Notes: generated by a model not told the origin, from the letters alone. Positions 27,901 through 37,791 are shown, counted from the stretch's first letter. The stretch: 64,000 bases of DNA from Lentihominibacter hominis (GCF_014385065.1 NZ_JACRTA010000003.1:447125-511124); one strand, 5' to 3'. Program-made: numbers and translations.

Positions 27901-28367
27901 AGAAACTCTTTGAATCTGTCATAATCGTTTGTAAATCTTTCCTCAAAAAGCTGATCTGCGGATTCGTTTTTCATGATGGAAATCTCCGTTTCATCACCAA
28001 TCTTAAATCCCGGCTCCAGATCCGTAATATAAAAATACCTCCTCATAATTTCCAAAGCAAATGTATGAAAAGTGCTTATATTAGCCTTCGGTATAAGTGA
28101 AAGCTGTCTTTTAAGAAATCCTCTGTCGGCCTCCTTTTTTTCCAGCTCCTCTCTTATTGCTTTTTCCAGGCGTGCTTTCATTTCTGCCGAAGCAGCGTTG
28201 GTAAATGTGGTTATTAAAAATCTGTCTATATCAGTTTTTTCTTCTATTACAAGCCTCTTTATTCTCTCAATAAGAACAGCAGTCTTACCTGATCCTGCTG
28301 CAGCAGATACCAGTATATTCTTGTTTCTGGTCTCTATAGTTTCTCTCTGTGACTGTGTCCAATTCAT
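24936..28367 (-). CDS. addA: ATP-dependent helicase/nuclease subunit A
   Basis: The 1143-aa protein is a UvrD-like helicase with a C-terminal RecB-type nuclease. Motifs: SAAAGSGKTAVLIERI (Walker A, ~21-35), FIDEFQDSN (Walker B), NFRSKRRI, VMTVHKSKGLEFPIV, and the nuclease LIDYKNSYIA near ~1085. AddAB processes double-strand breaks in the RecBCD role. AddB is normally encoded just upstream of addA; here the upstream gene is divergent gpmI, so addB must lie elsewhere or be absent. Confidence 0.95.
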   Translation of the reverse strand: MNWTQSQRETIETRNKNILVSAAAGSGKTAVLIERIKRLVIEEKTDIDRFLITTFTNAASAEMKARLEKAIREELEKKEADRGFLKRQLSLIPKANISTFHTFALEIMRRYFYITDLEPGFKIGDETEISIMKNESADQLFEERFTNDYDRFKEFLKKYSSDRNENKIKKNIISLYNEMRSIPDYMRWVKEKTELLKSPSPAEALGLLEFISDEISERLQDAFRLYEKAAEVLDETGIEGLCGKAFEDAGRIFDVIEKAEAKTLVAERLDVFSAFLSDIKFNQMRVSKEQKEIYEDVKEIVASLRKNGKKILDDLKKRYFQRSLREYDTELKNGYEDTCYMMGLISEFENIFKQKKADRNMVDFDDVMHYAIDILKDDMVSAEYKERFKYIFIDEFQDSNMLQESIVERIAGNNNLFMVGDVKQSIYKFRLAEPEIFKRKYYEYSQPSQVESIKIDLNNNFRSKRRITETVNRVFESVMEDYDDNARLSCSIDPIYPGSDTECHIVSSASEVNRYGDLKPEEQLILRLIKENLGREIYDVKKGEIRNIEYKDIVVLSRSKAAISSLERFLNNEGIPAYGENTGGYFETVEIQVFVNLLRVIDNTRQDIPLISVMRCPVFDFDVKELAYIRIEFKDGSFYDAVKAFAENGNDRKLRTKIKSMLKQIEFWKELKNTITLEELVRILMYETGYFDYCSGLPVGKQRISNLRLLAEKAGQFEQNSHSGLFGFISYIEAMKKNNLSVGEAKTLGENDNVVRVMTVHKSKGLEFPIVILTGAGRQIRYRGTGNSTVMHKDFALGMPHVNLQEKWHRKTLLQRVIDAKKAKEEFEEEIRILYVAMTRAMDKLILAGTVKEPEKLEEIIGRGKSFLEMVYEPMREAGDVIKIHEDGSEELYESEHTWSKVRMADVFNRSRAERDEELISRIDSRLSFVYPFMDTAGVKSKYSVTEINRQEIEQQKKQYGAEELRRPVFSEKEKGTDSVQMGTLMHLVMEKLDFKRAAEEGLPYIAEAVEKLYRNEIISEEEKKRIRKENIAAFFEAEIGRRAAMSQSLHKEREFIMRKEINGIEAIVQGIIDCYFEEEDGMVLIDYKNSYIADKHHEEEMIKRYKAQIRIYSEALEAASEKKVKERYLYLFSSKRFISVEI

Positions 28368-28488
28368 AAAAGCCCTCTCAAATCTTCCGTTATATTACTG
28401 TTTATTATATCAAATTATTATTTTCATAACAAATAATAAGATGATAGTGTATAATATAGATAATTTAGTGACAATGCGAGGTGAAAAT

Positions 28489-30012
28489 ATGAAGAAATTT
28501 AACCGTCCGACCATGCTCATGATCTTAGACGGATACGGACTTAATAAAGAAACTGCCGGCAATGCTATTGCAGCCGCGCACAAACCCAATCTTGATAAAA
28601 TATTCGAAAAATATCCTTTCACATCTCTTAAAGCATGCGGTCTTGATGTAGGGCTCCCTCAAGGACAGATGGGAAATTCCGAAGTGGGACATCTCAATAT
28701 CGGAGCCGGAAGAATAGTTTATCAGGATCTTACCATGATTACAAAATCCATAGAAAACGGAACATTCTTTGAAAATCCCGCTCTTTTAAAGGCGATAGAT
28801 CATGTAAAAAGAAATGATTCCACACTGCACCTTCTGGGACTGCTTTCAGACGGAGGTGTTCACAGTCATATAGATCATCTTCTGGCTCTCACAGATATGG
28901 CAAAAGCAAACGGTGTAACAAAACTCTGCGTCCACTGTTTCCTTGACGGACGGGATGTTCCTCCGAGATGCGCACATGAATATATAAATATTCTCAGCAA
29001 GCATCTTGAAAAAATCGGAACAGGCACTATAGGAACTATATCCGGAAGATATTACGCTATGGATAGAGATAAAAGATGGGACAGAGTCCAAAAAACATAC
29101 AATGCCATGACCATGGGAGAAGGTCTTCATGCTATTACAGCAACAGAGGCAATAGACGAAGCTTACAAGCGTGATGAAAACGATGAATTCATTCTCCCCA
29201 CTGTTATCGATAAAGCTATCCCTGTTTCAGACGGGGATGCCATGATAATGTACAATTTCAGACCTGACAGGGCAAGAGAAATAACAAGAGCTTTTGTAGA
29301 TAAAAACTTCACAGGTTTTGACAGAGAAAAAACTATCGAAGATCTCTGCTACATCTGCATGACTCAGTACGATGCTGAAATGCCTAATGTAACACTGGCC
29401 TTCCCCCCTGAAACTCTTCACAATACGTTGGGAGAATACATCGCAGACCTTGGACTCACCCAACTTCGTATAGCCGAAACAGAAAAATACGCTCACGTGA
29501 CATTCTTTTTTAACGGAGGCGTGGAAGCACCCAACAGAAACGAAGATAGAATACTCATACCGTCCCCTAAAGTGGCCACCTATGATCTGCAGCCGGAAAT
29601 GAGTGCTCCTGAAGTTACTGACAAAGTCCTCAATGCAATAAATTCCGATAAATATGATATGATCATACTTAACTTTGCCAATGCCGACATGGTAGGCCAC
29701 ACCGGTATCATGAATGCTGCCGTAAAAGCCATAGAAACATTAGATCTATGCGTACCTAAAATAGTCGATGCCATACTTGCAAAGGACGGACAGATACTGT
29801 TGACAGCAGATCACGGCAACGCTGATGTCATGACAGACAAAGAGGGCAACCCGGTTACAGCGCACTCCCTCAACGATGTGCCGCTTGTCCATATAGCAAA
29901 CCACCCTGTTAAGCTTAAAGACGGCGGCAGGCTTTGCGATATTGCTCCGACAATGCTCAAACTCATGAATCTTGACATCCCTGAGGAAATGACAGGAAAA
30001 TCTCTCGTATAA
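28489..30012 (+). CDS. gpmI: 2,3-bisphosphoglycerate-independent phosphoglycerate mutase
   Basis: GpmI interconverts 3- and 2-phosphoglycerate using two Mn2+ ions. The 507-aa product has the alkaline-phosphatase-like motifs MLMILDGYGLN, QMGNSEVGHLNIGAGR (catalytic Ser), the HCFLDGRDVPPRCA loop, NFANADMVGHTG and LLTADHGNADVM. The ATG at 28489 follows GAGGTG. The frame extends ~140 codons upstream, but that part is antisense to addA and lacks family sequence. Monocistronic, with a terminator after it. Confidence 0.98.
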   Translation: MKKFNRPTMLMILDGYGLNKETAGNAIAAAHKPNLDKIFEKYPFTSLKACGLDVGLPQGQMGNSEVGHLNIGAGRIVYQDLTMITKSIENGTFFENPALLKAIDHVKRNDSTLHLLGLLSDGGVHSHIDHLLALTDMAKANGVTKLCVHCFLDGRDVPPRCAHEYINILSKHLEKIGTGTIGTISGRYYAMDRDKRWDRVQKTYNAMTMGEGLHAITATEAIDEAYKRDENDEFILPTVIDKAIPVSDGDAMIMYNFRPDRAREITRAFVDKNFTGFDREKTIEDLCYICMTQYDAEMPNVTLAFPPETLHNTLGEYIADLGLTQLRIAETEKYAHVTFFFNGGVEAPNRNEDRILIPSPKVATYDLQPEMSAPEVTDKVLNAINSDKYDMIILNFANADMVGHTGIMNAAVKAIETLDLCVPKIVDAILAKDGQILLTADHGNADVMTDKEGNPVTAHSLNDVPLVHIANHPVKLKDGGRLCDIAPTMLKLMNLDIPEEMTGKSLV

Positions 30013-30022
30013 AATATAAAAT

Positions 30023-30054
30023 CAGCTGGTGTATTGGCTTACACCAGTTGTTTT
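30023..30054 (+). terminator. Intrinsic terminator after gpmI
   Basis: CAGCTGGTGTA (30023-30033) pairs with TACACCAGTTG (30040-30050) allowing one G-U pair, with a 6-base loop and TTTT after it. Confidence 0.85.
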
Positions 30055-30126
30055 CTGTTACAAAGTACAAATTTAAACGTTTCTTACATTTGATTCTTCA
30101 ATAATTTTTATATCAAAACTAAAAAA

Positions 30127-30158
30127 ACATCACATTAGCAATTCTTCTAATGTGATGT
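30127..30158 (-). terminator. Intrinsic terminator after the 105-aa hypothetical gene
   Basis: ACATCACATTAG (30127-30138) and CTAATGTGATGT (30147-30158) form a perfect 12-bp stem. Seven Ts follow on the minus strand, a textbook terminator. Confidence 0.9.
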
Positions 30159-30175
30159 CCACTGTTACGCAGTCT

Positions 30176-30493
30176 TTAGGCAAACAATACATCCTTATGT
30201 TCCAATATGTAATTCACCAGAACATCACTCTTAGTGATATCATTTACCTCGGCAACCTTTGATTCTACGTTTAAAGATGCTTCAAGCGCTTCTATTAAAG
30301 TTTTCGTATCCTCTTCGCTTGGATTGCCATTCTCAACTATTTCAACATATTTTTCGCAAGCTTTCTGCAGAACCTGATTAGGTGCTCCTGTTGGAAATCC
30401 GCAGAGAAAATATCCATCAAGCCTGAATTTCTCATTTTCGATAATGCTCTTTATTTTTTCTATAAGTTCTTCTTTACTTACTTTCGTACTCAT
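30176..30493 (-). CDS. Hypothetical acidic 105-aa protein
   Basis: I do not recognise this protein. It is soluble, acidic and mostly helical, with a conserved-looking FLCGFPTGAPNQVLQKACEK segment in the middle and no membrane segment. Start ATG is preceded by GGAGG. It has its own terminator and is separated from the upstream flavin-type gene by a hairpin at 30619-30647, so it is probably its own unit. Coding is supported by the ribosome binding site, the terminator and normal composition. Confidence 0.7.
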   Translation of the reverse strand: MSTKVSKEELIEKIKSIIENEKFRLDGYFLCGFPTGAPNQVLQKACEKYVEIVENGNPSEEDTKTLIEALEASLNVESKVAEVNDITKSDVLVNYILEHKDVLFA

Positions 30494-30618
30494 ACAAAAC
30501 CTCCAAATTTATGTACAGTTTAATTATTTATAAATTTCCGGCCAACTTTTTGCCATCAAAGAAAATGGTATCATTTGAATTAAACAGTGTCAAGGCAAAA
30601 TAAAAAATAAATAAAATA

Positions 30619-30647
30619 ACCGCTGCATAAAATCTGCATTCAGCGGT
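30619..30647 (-). terminator. Hairpin after the PNPOx-like gene
   Basis: ACCGCTG (30619-30625) pairs with CAGCGGT (30641-30647); the loop contains further TGCA pairing. T-rich sequence follows on the minus strand, 20 bp beyond the upstream stop. Confidence 0.7.
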
Positions 30648-30667
30648 CATAAAACTTTAACTTAGAC

Positions 30668-31039
30668 TTAAATTGTCTGTCTTATTTTTTCAGGCGTTAC
30701 TGTCAAAACGCGAGTAAGAAATGGGAAAGCTTCTTTCATCATTTCATATTCAGCTCCCTCCATCAGAAATTCAGCTGTACCATCAATAACAAAGCCTGTT
30801 CCCATACCCATTTTGCCCTCTACTTCATGACTGCCTAAAGTAAGGATCATCTTATTCTGAGCATCAATATTCTTCTGTGATCTGTTGAACCACGCTGCAG
30901 GAATAAGTATTCTGCCATCATCGGTAATACGAAGATAACTATTCCAAGTATTGGCAACATGAACATTATCGTCTGACCATGATGTTACCGAAACAACACC
31001 TTCATGATTTAGCACATCTAAAAACGTTTCACTAAACAT
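30668..31039 (-). CDS. Pyridoxamine-5-phosphate-oxidase-like FMN-binding protein
   Basis: The 123-aa protein has the split-barrel flavin-binding pattern: ETFLDVLNHEGVVSVTSW, VANTWNSYLRITDDGRILIPA, ILTLGSHEVEGKMGMGTGFVI. Relatives bind FMN, F420 or haem and include many uncharacterised small proteins. Start 31039 (ATG) is six bases after GGAGG; a TTG two codons upstream is less likely. It is a single gene between two hairpins. The actual reaction is unknown. Confidence 0.8.
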   Translation of the reverse strand: MFSETFLDVLNHEGVVSVTSWSDDNVHVANTWNSYLRITDDGRILIPAAWFNRSQKNIDAQNKMILTLGSHEVEGKMGMGTGFVIDGTAEFLMEGAEYEMMKEAFPFLTRVLTVTPEKIRQTI

Positions 31040-31114
31040 AATCAACCTCCAATTAATATATTATTTGCAGAAATAAAACTTTTATCCCTTTGTTTGCATT
31101 TTCTTCCTGCTGCT

Positions 31115-32275
31115 TTATTTACCTACCTTCGATAAGAGACATGCGCATTCGATATGTTTCGTACATGGAAAATTATCAAACGGTTTAACAGATTCTACTT
31201 TATATCCATAATACTGCATATAATAAAGATTTTCCGCCAGTGTCTTGGGATTACAAGAAATATATACTATCTGATCTACACCGTATCGGATTATTTTATC
31301 AAGAGCATCAGGTGAAATGCCCATCCTCGGAGGATCAACCACTATGACATCCGGTTTTTCCTCAACAGTTTTTAGCATTTCGCAAACATCTCCGGAAATA
31401 AACCGGCAGTTATCCAGTCCATTCAAAGCTGCATTTTCCTTTGCTGCTTCCACCGCCTCTTTTACAAGCTCTATGCCTATAACCTTCTTTGCTTTTTTCG
31501 CCAGAGTTTGGGTTATGGTTCCGGTACCGCAATAAAGATCGAATACGGTTTTATCCTGAAAATCATCTATAAGATCAAGAGCATACGAATACAGCTTTTC
31601 CACTGCATCGACATTAGTCTGAAAAAAAGAAAATGCACTGACTTTAAATTTAAGACCAAGTATCTCCTCCATATAGTACTCACGTCCGTAAAGAATTCTC
31701 AGCTCATCGCAGTATACGGCGTCCGCCAGCCTGTCATTAACAGTACGGAGGATGCCTACTATCTTATTTTCCAAAGAAAGCTCCAGCAGCATATCAGTAA
31801 ATTCCTTTTCGTCAAAGCCTTTCTCTGAGCTGGTGACCACATTAACCAAAAGCTCTCCTGTCCTTATTCCCCTTCTTACTATCAGATGCCTCATAAGCCC
31901 CTTATGACTTTTCTTATGGTAATGAGAATATCCCTTCTCAGATGCAAAATTGAGAACGGTTCTCAGGATTTTATTGAAATCATTGTGGACCAACTGACAC
32001 TGATCTACAGTTACTATAGACATAAAATGTCTTTTTTTGTGCATCCCCAAAGTCATAGGGCCGTCTTTTTCCATATCTCCAAAAGTATACTCCATTTTAT
32101 TTCTGTAAGCATATCTTTCAGGAGCCGGTTCTATGTCAAAAAGCTGTCCGTATTTTATACTTTTTTTATCAAGAAAACCTTTGACTTCCCCTACTTTATT
32201 CTTAAGCTGCTTATCATAATCAATCCCCTGATATACACAGCCGCCGCAGACATTGCTGTCTCTGCAAATTTCCAT
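31115..32275 (-). CDS. RlmCD/TrmA-family RNA (uracil-C5)-methyltransferase
   Basis: The 386-aa enzyme has the N-terminal cysteine cluster (C near 4 and CGGCVYQ), the SAM motif VFDLYCGTGTITQTLA, VVDPPRMG and the catalytic YISCNPKTLAENL. It methylates C5 of uridine, in this class usually 23S rRNA U747/U1939. The N-terminal TRAM domain typical of RlmD/RlmCD (~60 residues) is missing; the protein begins directly at the iron-sulfur region. Last gene of the ruvC-to-tgt run, 27 bp after tgt. Confidence 0.9.
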   Translation of the reverse strand: MEICRDSNVCGGCVYQGIDYDKQLKNKVGEVKGFLDKKSIKYGQLFDIEPAPERYAYRNKMEYTFGDMEKDGPMTLGMHKKRHFMSIVTVDQCQLVHNDFNKILRTVLNFASEKGYSHYHKKSHKGLMRHLIVRRGIRTGELLVNVVTSSEKGFDEKEFTDMLLELSLENKIVGILRTVNDRLADAVYCDELRILYGREYYMEEILGLKFKVSAFSFFQTNVDAVEKLYSYALDLIDDFQDKTVFDLYCGTGTITQTLAKKAKKVIGIELVKEAVEAAKENAALNGLDNCRFISGDVCEMLKTVEEKPDVIVVDPPRMGISPDALDKIIRYGVDQIVYISCNPKTLAENLYYMQYYGYKVESVKPFDNFPCTKHIECACLLSKVGK

Positions 32276-32302
32276 ATTGTAAAATAACCTTTCTATTTCA
32301 AA

Positions 32303-33460
<1,158 letters not shown>

Positions 33461-33487
33461 TCAAACTATCATATAATACCATAAAGG

Positions 33488-34000
33488 TTACAGATACTTC
33501 AATATACTGCTGTACTGGTGCAAAAGTTTTTCCATTGAACAACCACAGTTCGCAGGACTTGTGGAAGGGAGGGCGATAGCCTTTATTCCGCACGAAGGCA
33601 AGCACAGTTTTTCATAAAGCTTTGACGCTTTGCCTCCTGTGGTAAATATTGCTCCAATACAGGCAACGCTTAATATCTGCCCCATATCATTTGCAACAGG
33701 ATTCTTTATGCTGCTATCATCAGCACCTTTTATCTCACAGCTTTCCAGCACATCCCACAAAGCTATATTATGCCTTTTAAGAAATTCCTTTCTTTCCTGT
33801 ACCGTCTCTGGAGTATTTTCATGGAAAAGTTCTCCCAGTACAGGCCAAAACCTGTTTCTGGGATGACCGTAATAAAACCCCTGCTCCCTGGATTTAGGAG
33901 ACGGCATACTGCCTAAAATCAAAATTTTTGAATCTTTATCAAAAAAAGGTCCAAACTCATGAGTGACCTTTACAAGCTTTGTATCTTTTTTATTCGGCAT
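33488..34000 (-). CDS. Hypoxanthine-DNA glycosylase (UDG family 6-like)
   Basis: The 170-aa protein has GSMPSPKSREQGFYYGHPRNRFWPVLGE and LPSTSPANCGCSMEKLL, the signatures I associate with DNA-deoxyinosine glycosylases of UDG superfamily 6, which remove hypoxanthine arising from adenine deamination. The start at 34000 (ATG, after GAGGG) is preferred over a GTG at 34012 that overlaps queA. It sits 8 bp after queA, inside a DNA repair and tRNA modification operon. Confidence 0.87.
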   Translation of the reverse strand: MPNKKDTKLVKVTHEFGPFFDKDSKILILGSMPSPKSREQGFYYGHPRNRFWPVLGELFHENTPETVQERKEFLKRHNIALWDVLESCEIKGADDSSIKNPVANDMGQILSVACIGAIFTTGGKASKLYEKLCLPSCGIKAIALPSTSPANCGCSMEKLLHQYSSILKYL

Positions 34001-34008
34001 ATCTTCCC

Positions 34009-35079
34009 TCACTCTATAAACATTGCGTCGCCATAACTAAAAAACCTATATTTTTCTTTAACTGCTTCGTCATATATTTCAAGAATTTTTTTTCTGTCAT
34101 ACAATGCTGATATCAGCATAAGCAAAGTAGATTTAGGCAAGTGAAAATTAGTAATAAGGCTGTCCACAATCTTGAATTCATATCCAGGATATATAAATAT
34201 ACCTGTGCTTCCTTCTCCGTTTTTTATTTGCCAGCAACCTCTGACGCCCTCTGCCGATAAAACATTTTCGTCAAAATAAGCTGCACTTTCTATAGTCCTT
34301 GTGGATGTAGTTCCCACAGAAATTATTCTTCTGCCTTCCTTCTTTGCTTTATTTATAGCCGCTGCACTTTCCGGGTTGATGGAATACTCCTCAAAATGCA
34401 TAGTATGATCCTCAACGTTATCACACTTTACAGGTCTGAATGTTCCTATTCCGACATGTAAAGTAACATAGATAAGTTCGATTCCTTTGTCTTTCGCTTT
34501 CCGAAGAAGCTGATCCGTAAAATGCAGTCCTGCTGTAGGCGCAGCTACAGACCCCTCTTCTCTGCAGTACACTGTCTGGTACCGCTCTTTGTCTTCCTGA
34601 TCACCGGGTCTTTCTATATAAGGCGGAAGCGGCATTCTTCCCAATTCTTCGAGCCTTTCCATGAAAATCCCTTCATATTCAAACTCCACAATTCTGGTTC
34701 CGTCAGAACCAAAATCCTTTATAGTTGCTATGAATCGGGGTGACTGGCTAAAAATCACACGGTCTGTGGGCTTCAGTTTTCTTCCCGGTCTGACCATAGT
34801 CTCCCATGTATCTCCTTCTATACGCTTTATCAAAAGAAACTCCACTTTTGCTCCGGTCTTTTCTTTCACACCGTAAAGTCTTGCAGGCAACACCTTAGAA
34901 TTATTCAAAACAAGGCAGTCCCCTTTTTTAAGATAATCTATTATATCAAAAAAATGTTTATGTTCCAGTTTGCCCGTATCTCTATGAACCACCAAAAGTC
35001 TGGAACTGTCTCTTCTTTCAGCCGGTTTCTGAGCTATAAGCTCTTCCGGCAGATTATAGTCAAAATCACTGATTCTCAT
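34009..35079 (-). CDS. queA: S-adenosylmethionine:tRNA ribosyltransferase-isomerase
   Basis: QueA transfers ribose from SAM to preQ1 in tRNA to form epoxyqueuosine. The 356-aa product has the family landmarks [56 protein letters not shown] and [20 protein letters not shown]. Length is typical. It lies 12 bp after ruvB with an AGAGGA site, and provides the substrate chemistry that follows Tgt. Confidence 0.98.
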   Translation of the reverse strand: MRISDFDYNLPEELIAQKPAERRDSSRLLVVHRDTGKLEHKHFFDIIDYLKKGDCLVLNNSKVLPARLYGVKEKTGAKVEFLLIKRIEGDTWETMVRPGRKLKPTDRVIFSQSPRFIATIKDFGSDGTRIVEFEYEGIFMERLEELGRMPLPPYIERPGDQEDKERYQTVYCREEGSVAAPTAGLHFTDQLLRKAKDKGIELIYVTLHVGIGTFRPVKCDNVEDHTMHFEEYSINPESAAAINKAKKEGRRIISVGTTSTRTIESAAYFDENVLSAEGVRGCWQIKNGEGSTGIFIYPGYEFKIVDSLITNFHLPKSTLLMLISALYDRKKILEIYDEAVKEKYRFFSYGDAMFIE

Positions 35080-35091
35080 GCAAATATCCTC

Positions 35092-36129
35092 TTAATCACT
35101 TATTGTAACAGTAAATTGTTTTTCTCCATCATCTGCTGCTATTCCCAGATGCTTATAAGCTGCCTCAGAGACAACTCTTCCTTTTTGCGTCCTATGAAGA
35201 AACCCTATCTGGATAAGATATGGCTCATAAACATCCTCAATAGTAACCCTTTCCTCGCCTATAGACGCGGCTATTGTATCTATGCCCACAGGTCCTCCTC
35301 TAAAGCGCTGTATAATCGTCCTCAGAATCTCTCTATCAAGGCTTTCAAGTCCCATCTCATCTACGCCCAGAGCTTTTAGCGCTTTATTTGTTATATCTAT
35401 ATCTATATTCCCCGTACCTTTTACCTGAGAAAAATCACGAACTCGTTTAAGCATCCTATTGGCCACACGCGGCGTTCCCCGTGAACGCTTGGCCATCTCA
35501 TTCATGGACGCTTCATCAGCTGATACCCCCAGAATCTCCGCTGATCTTCCTATTATTTTTTTCAGCTCTTCTGCCGTATACATTTCAAATTTACAACTGA
35601 CTCCGAATCTATCCCGCAGAGGCGCTGATAAACTGCCTGCTCTGGTAGTTGCCCCTATGAGAGTGAATCTGGCAATATCAAGTCTTATAGATCTTGCAGA
35701 AGGACCTTTTCCTATTATTATATCAAGAGCAAAATCTTCCATAGCAGAATACAGGACTTCTTCAACAGACCTGTTTAGTCTATGTATCTCATCAATAAAA
35801 AGCACATCATTTTCATTAAGATTTGTGAGTATTGCCGCCAGATCTCCTGCCCTTTCTATCGCAGGGCCCGACGTTATCCTTATATCTACGCCCATTTCAT
35901 TAGCTATTATACCGGCAAGGGTAGTTTTGCCCAGACCGGGAGGACCATAAAAAAGCACATGATCCAAAGGTTCTTTCCTTATCTTTGCGGCCTCTATAAA
36001 AATTTTCAAATTATCCGTTGCTTTTTTCTGCCCTATATAATCCTGCAGAGTCTGCGGTCTAAGAGTGCTCTCAGATCGTCCCTCTCCTTGTCCCAACTCT
36101 GCCGCAGTTATTCTTTCTTCATAATCCAT
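35092..36129 (-). CDS. ruvB: Holliday junction branch-migration helicase RuvB
   Basis: The 345-aa AAA+ motor has [20 protein letters not shown], Walker [13 protein letters not shown], Walker [11 protein letters not shown], sensor I IGATTRAG and the C-terminal winged helix [13 protein letters not shown]. It drives branch migration on RuvA-bound junctions. 12 bp after ruvA, in a ruvC-ruvA-ruvB cluster. Confidence 0.99.
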   Translation of the reverse strand: MDYEERITAAELGQGEGRSESTLRPQTLQDYIGQKKATDNLKIFIEAAKIRKEPLDHVLFYGPPGLGKTTLAGIIANEMGVDIRITSGPAIERAGDLAAILTNLNENDVLFIDEIHRLNRSVEEVLYSAMEDFALDIIIGKGPSARSIRLDIARFTLIGATTRAGSLSAPLRDRFGVSCKFEMYTAEELKKIIGRSAEILGVSADEASMNEMAKRSRGTPRVANRMLKRVRDFSQVKGTGNIDIDITNKALKALGVDEMGLESLDREILRTIIQRFRGGPVGIDTIAASIGEERVTIEDVYEPYLIQIGFLHRTQKGRVVSEAAYKHLGIAADDGEKQFTVTISD

Positions 36130-36141
36130 TATGCTGTTCCT

Positions 36142-36744
36142 CTAAAATAAGTTTTTAAGCGCTCGTTTTATATATTCTTCTGCCGTCAAATCGTTGTCAG
36201 TAATAGAAGCCAACGCTCCACTCGCCTCTCCTCTTGTATATCCCAAAGATATAAGAGCACTGACAGCTTCACTCCTGCCGTCTGACAAGATCTGTCCGCG
36301 ATCGCTGCTTTCCTCTGTATCAGAAGCAGATATCCCCTCTTCTGTACTAAACTTATCTTTAAGTTCCAGAACAATTCTTTCCGCTGTCTTTTTTCCTATG
36401 CCATTAGCTTTTGTAAGAGTCTTAACATCTTCAAATACTATAGCCTGCTGAAGCTGTTCAAGTGAAAAGGCTGACAATACAGAAACAGCCGCTTTGGCTC
36501 CTACCCCACTTACCGTTATCAGTTTTCGAAAAGCATCCAGCTCTCCTTTACGCATAAAACCATAAAGGCTGACATCATCTTCTCTGACAGTCATAGCTGT
36601 ATAAACCATTACTTCACTGCCTTCGCTGCTCAGATAAGCGCGGGAATTGGCCGGAACAAATATCTCATACCCTACTCCATTGACATCTACTATTATATAT
36701 CCATCGCCTTTTTCGGCAAGAGATCCTCGTATAAAACCTATCAT
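36142..36744 (-). CDS. ruvA: Holliday junction DNA-binding protein RuvA
   Basis: The 200-aa protein has an OB-fold N-terminus (MIGFIRGSLAEKGDGYIIVD), paired helix-hairpin-helix motifs (LITVSGVGAKAAVSVL, ANGIGKKTAERIVLEL), an acidic linker and the RuvB-binding C-terminal domain (SALISLGYTRGEASGAL). Its ATG overlaps the ruvC stop by four bases (ATGA). Confidence 0.98.
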   Translation of the reverse strand: MIGFIRGSLAEKGDGYIIVDVNGVGYEIFVPANSRAYLSSEGSEVMVYTAMTVREDDVSLYGFMRKGELDAFRKLITVSGVGAKAAVSVLSAFSLEQLQQAIVFEDVKTLTKANGIGKKTAERIVLELKDKFSTEEGISASDTEESSDRGQILSDGRSEAVSALISLGYTRGEASGALASITDNDLTAEEYIKRALKNLF

Positions 36745-37244
36745 CTTATATCAAGCTCCTTTAATCTTTTTCTCGTCTCGGCTGAATGACCGTGACATAT
36801 GGCCGCCGCCAGTGCATCCGCTGTATCATCAGGTTTGGGAATCTTTTTAAGGTTCAGTATAGTTTTCACCATCATCTGTACCTGTTTTTTATCAGCTCTG
36901 CCATAGCCTACCAGCGCCTGCTTTATCTGCAGTGGAGTATATTCTTCAATCTCAAGACCTCCTTTTACACATGCCAAAACAGCAACCCCCCTTGCCTGCC
37001 CCACAAGGATAGCAGTCTTCGCATTGGTATTGAAAAACAGCTGCTCTATGGATGCTACGTCGGGCTTCTCCTCATCTATTATCTCTCTAAGAGAATCATA
37101 TAGGTATTCCAGCCTGTCAGTCATATCCATAGAAGCATCTGTTGTCACCGCCCCATAACTGCACACTTTAAATCTATTTCCTATTTTTTCCACTATACCG
37201 TATCCTAAAATCGCATATCCCGGATCTATGCCTAAAATTTTCAT
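36741..37244 (-). CDS. ruvC: Crossover junction endodeoxyribonuclease RuvC
   Basis: RuvC resolves Holliday junctions. The 167-aa product begins MKILGIDPGYAILGYG with catalytic Asp, and has IEQLFFNTNAKTAI with catalytic Glu and the C-terminal KPDDTADALAAAICH acidic pair. The start at 37244 follows AAGGATG; the longer frame to 37298 adds non-family sequence. First gene of the ruvCAB-queA-tgt run. Confidence 0.97.
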   Translation of the reverse strand: MKILGIDPGYAILGYGIVEKIGNRFKVCSYGAVTTDASMDMTDRLEYLYDSLREIIDEEKPDVASIEQLFFNTNAKTAILVGQARGVAVLACVKGGLEIEEYTPLQIKQALVGYGRADKKQVQMMVKTILNLKKIPKPDDTADALAAAICHGHSAETRKRLKELDIR

Positions 37245-37326
37245 AAAACATCCTTTGCTGATATTCATAATAATTATATAAGTATACCATAAACACATTA
37301 GTAATGAAACAACTGTTCTTTGTTTA

Positions 37327-37355
37327 TTGACTAATACCCTATATGGGTATATAAT
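37327..37355 (+). promoter_or_regulatory. Promoter with CsoR-type palindrome filling the spacer
   Basis: TTGACT (37327-37332) and TATAAT (37350-37355) are exactly 17 bp apart. The palindrome ATACCC-tatat-GGGTAT (37334-37350) occupies the spacer. This resembles copper-sensing CsoR operators of Firmicutes (TACCC...GGGTA halves) and the downstream gene encodes an HMA metal-binding protein. Repressor identity is inferred; no csoR gene is in the window. Confidence 0.78.
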
Positions 37356-37385
37356 ATATTAAAAAATTCAGGAGGTATGAGATTA

Positions 37386-37754
37386 ATGAAAAACATAATA
37401 ATATTTCTTGTTATCGCAGTTATCCTTATTTTTGCAATACGCTCCAGTATAAAACATTTCAAAGGAGAAAGCAGCTGCTGCGGAGGAAACGGAAACTCAA
37501 AATTAAAAAAGAAAAAACTTCAAGGGCCTAAAACGGCAGAAAAAATCATATATATCGAAGGTATGCACTGCGAACACTGTAAACAAAATGTAGAACAAAG
37601 GATAAACGAAATAAACGGTGCAGTAGCGAAAGTAAATTTGAACAAAAATATGGCTGTAGTCTCTACGGACCGTCCTATCAGCGATGAAATTCTTATTAAA
37701 GCAGTCGAAAAAGCAAACTTCAAAGTCCGGGATATAAAAACTACGTTATCCTGA
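37386..37754 (+). CDS. Membrane-anchored HMA-domain metal-binding protein
   Basis: The 122-aa protein has an N-terminal membrane helix (1-19), a SSCCGG dicysteine motif at 31-32, a lysine-rich linker and a heavy-metal-associated domain with the GMHCEHC motif (C62, C65). HMA domains bind Cu(I) and similar soft metals. It is not attached to a P-type ATPase, so it may be a metallochaperone or scavenger at the membrane. The start at 37386 is ten bases after AGGAGG; the ATG three codons earlier is too close to it. Confidence 0.88.
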   Translation: MKNIIIFLVIAVILIFAIRSSIKHFKGESSCCGGNGNSKLKKKKLQGPKTAEKIIYIEGMHCEHCKQNVEQRINEINGAVAKVNLNKNMAVVSTDRPISDEILIKAVEKANFKVRDIKTTLS

Positions 37755-37769
37755 ATGCCGGTCATATTT

Positions 37770-37791
37770 AAGAGGCTCCCGAATGCCTCTT
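37770..37791 (+). terminator. Intrinsic terminator after the HMA gene
   Basis: AAGAGGC (37770-37776) and GCCTCTT (37785-37791) form a 7-bp stem followed by a T-rich run (ATTTTATTTTTT). Confidence 0.75.

Noticed and set aside
28072..28488. N-terminal extension of gpmI
   Set aside because: It is antisense to addA, lacks family sequence, and a good start with GAGGTG exists at 28489.
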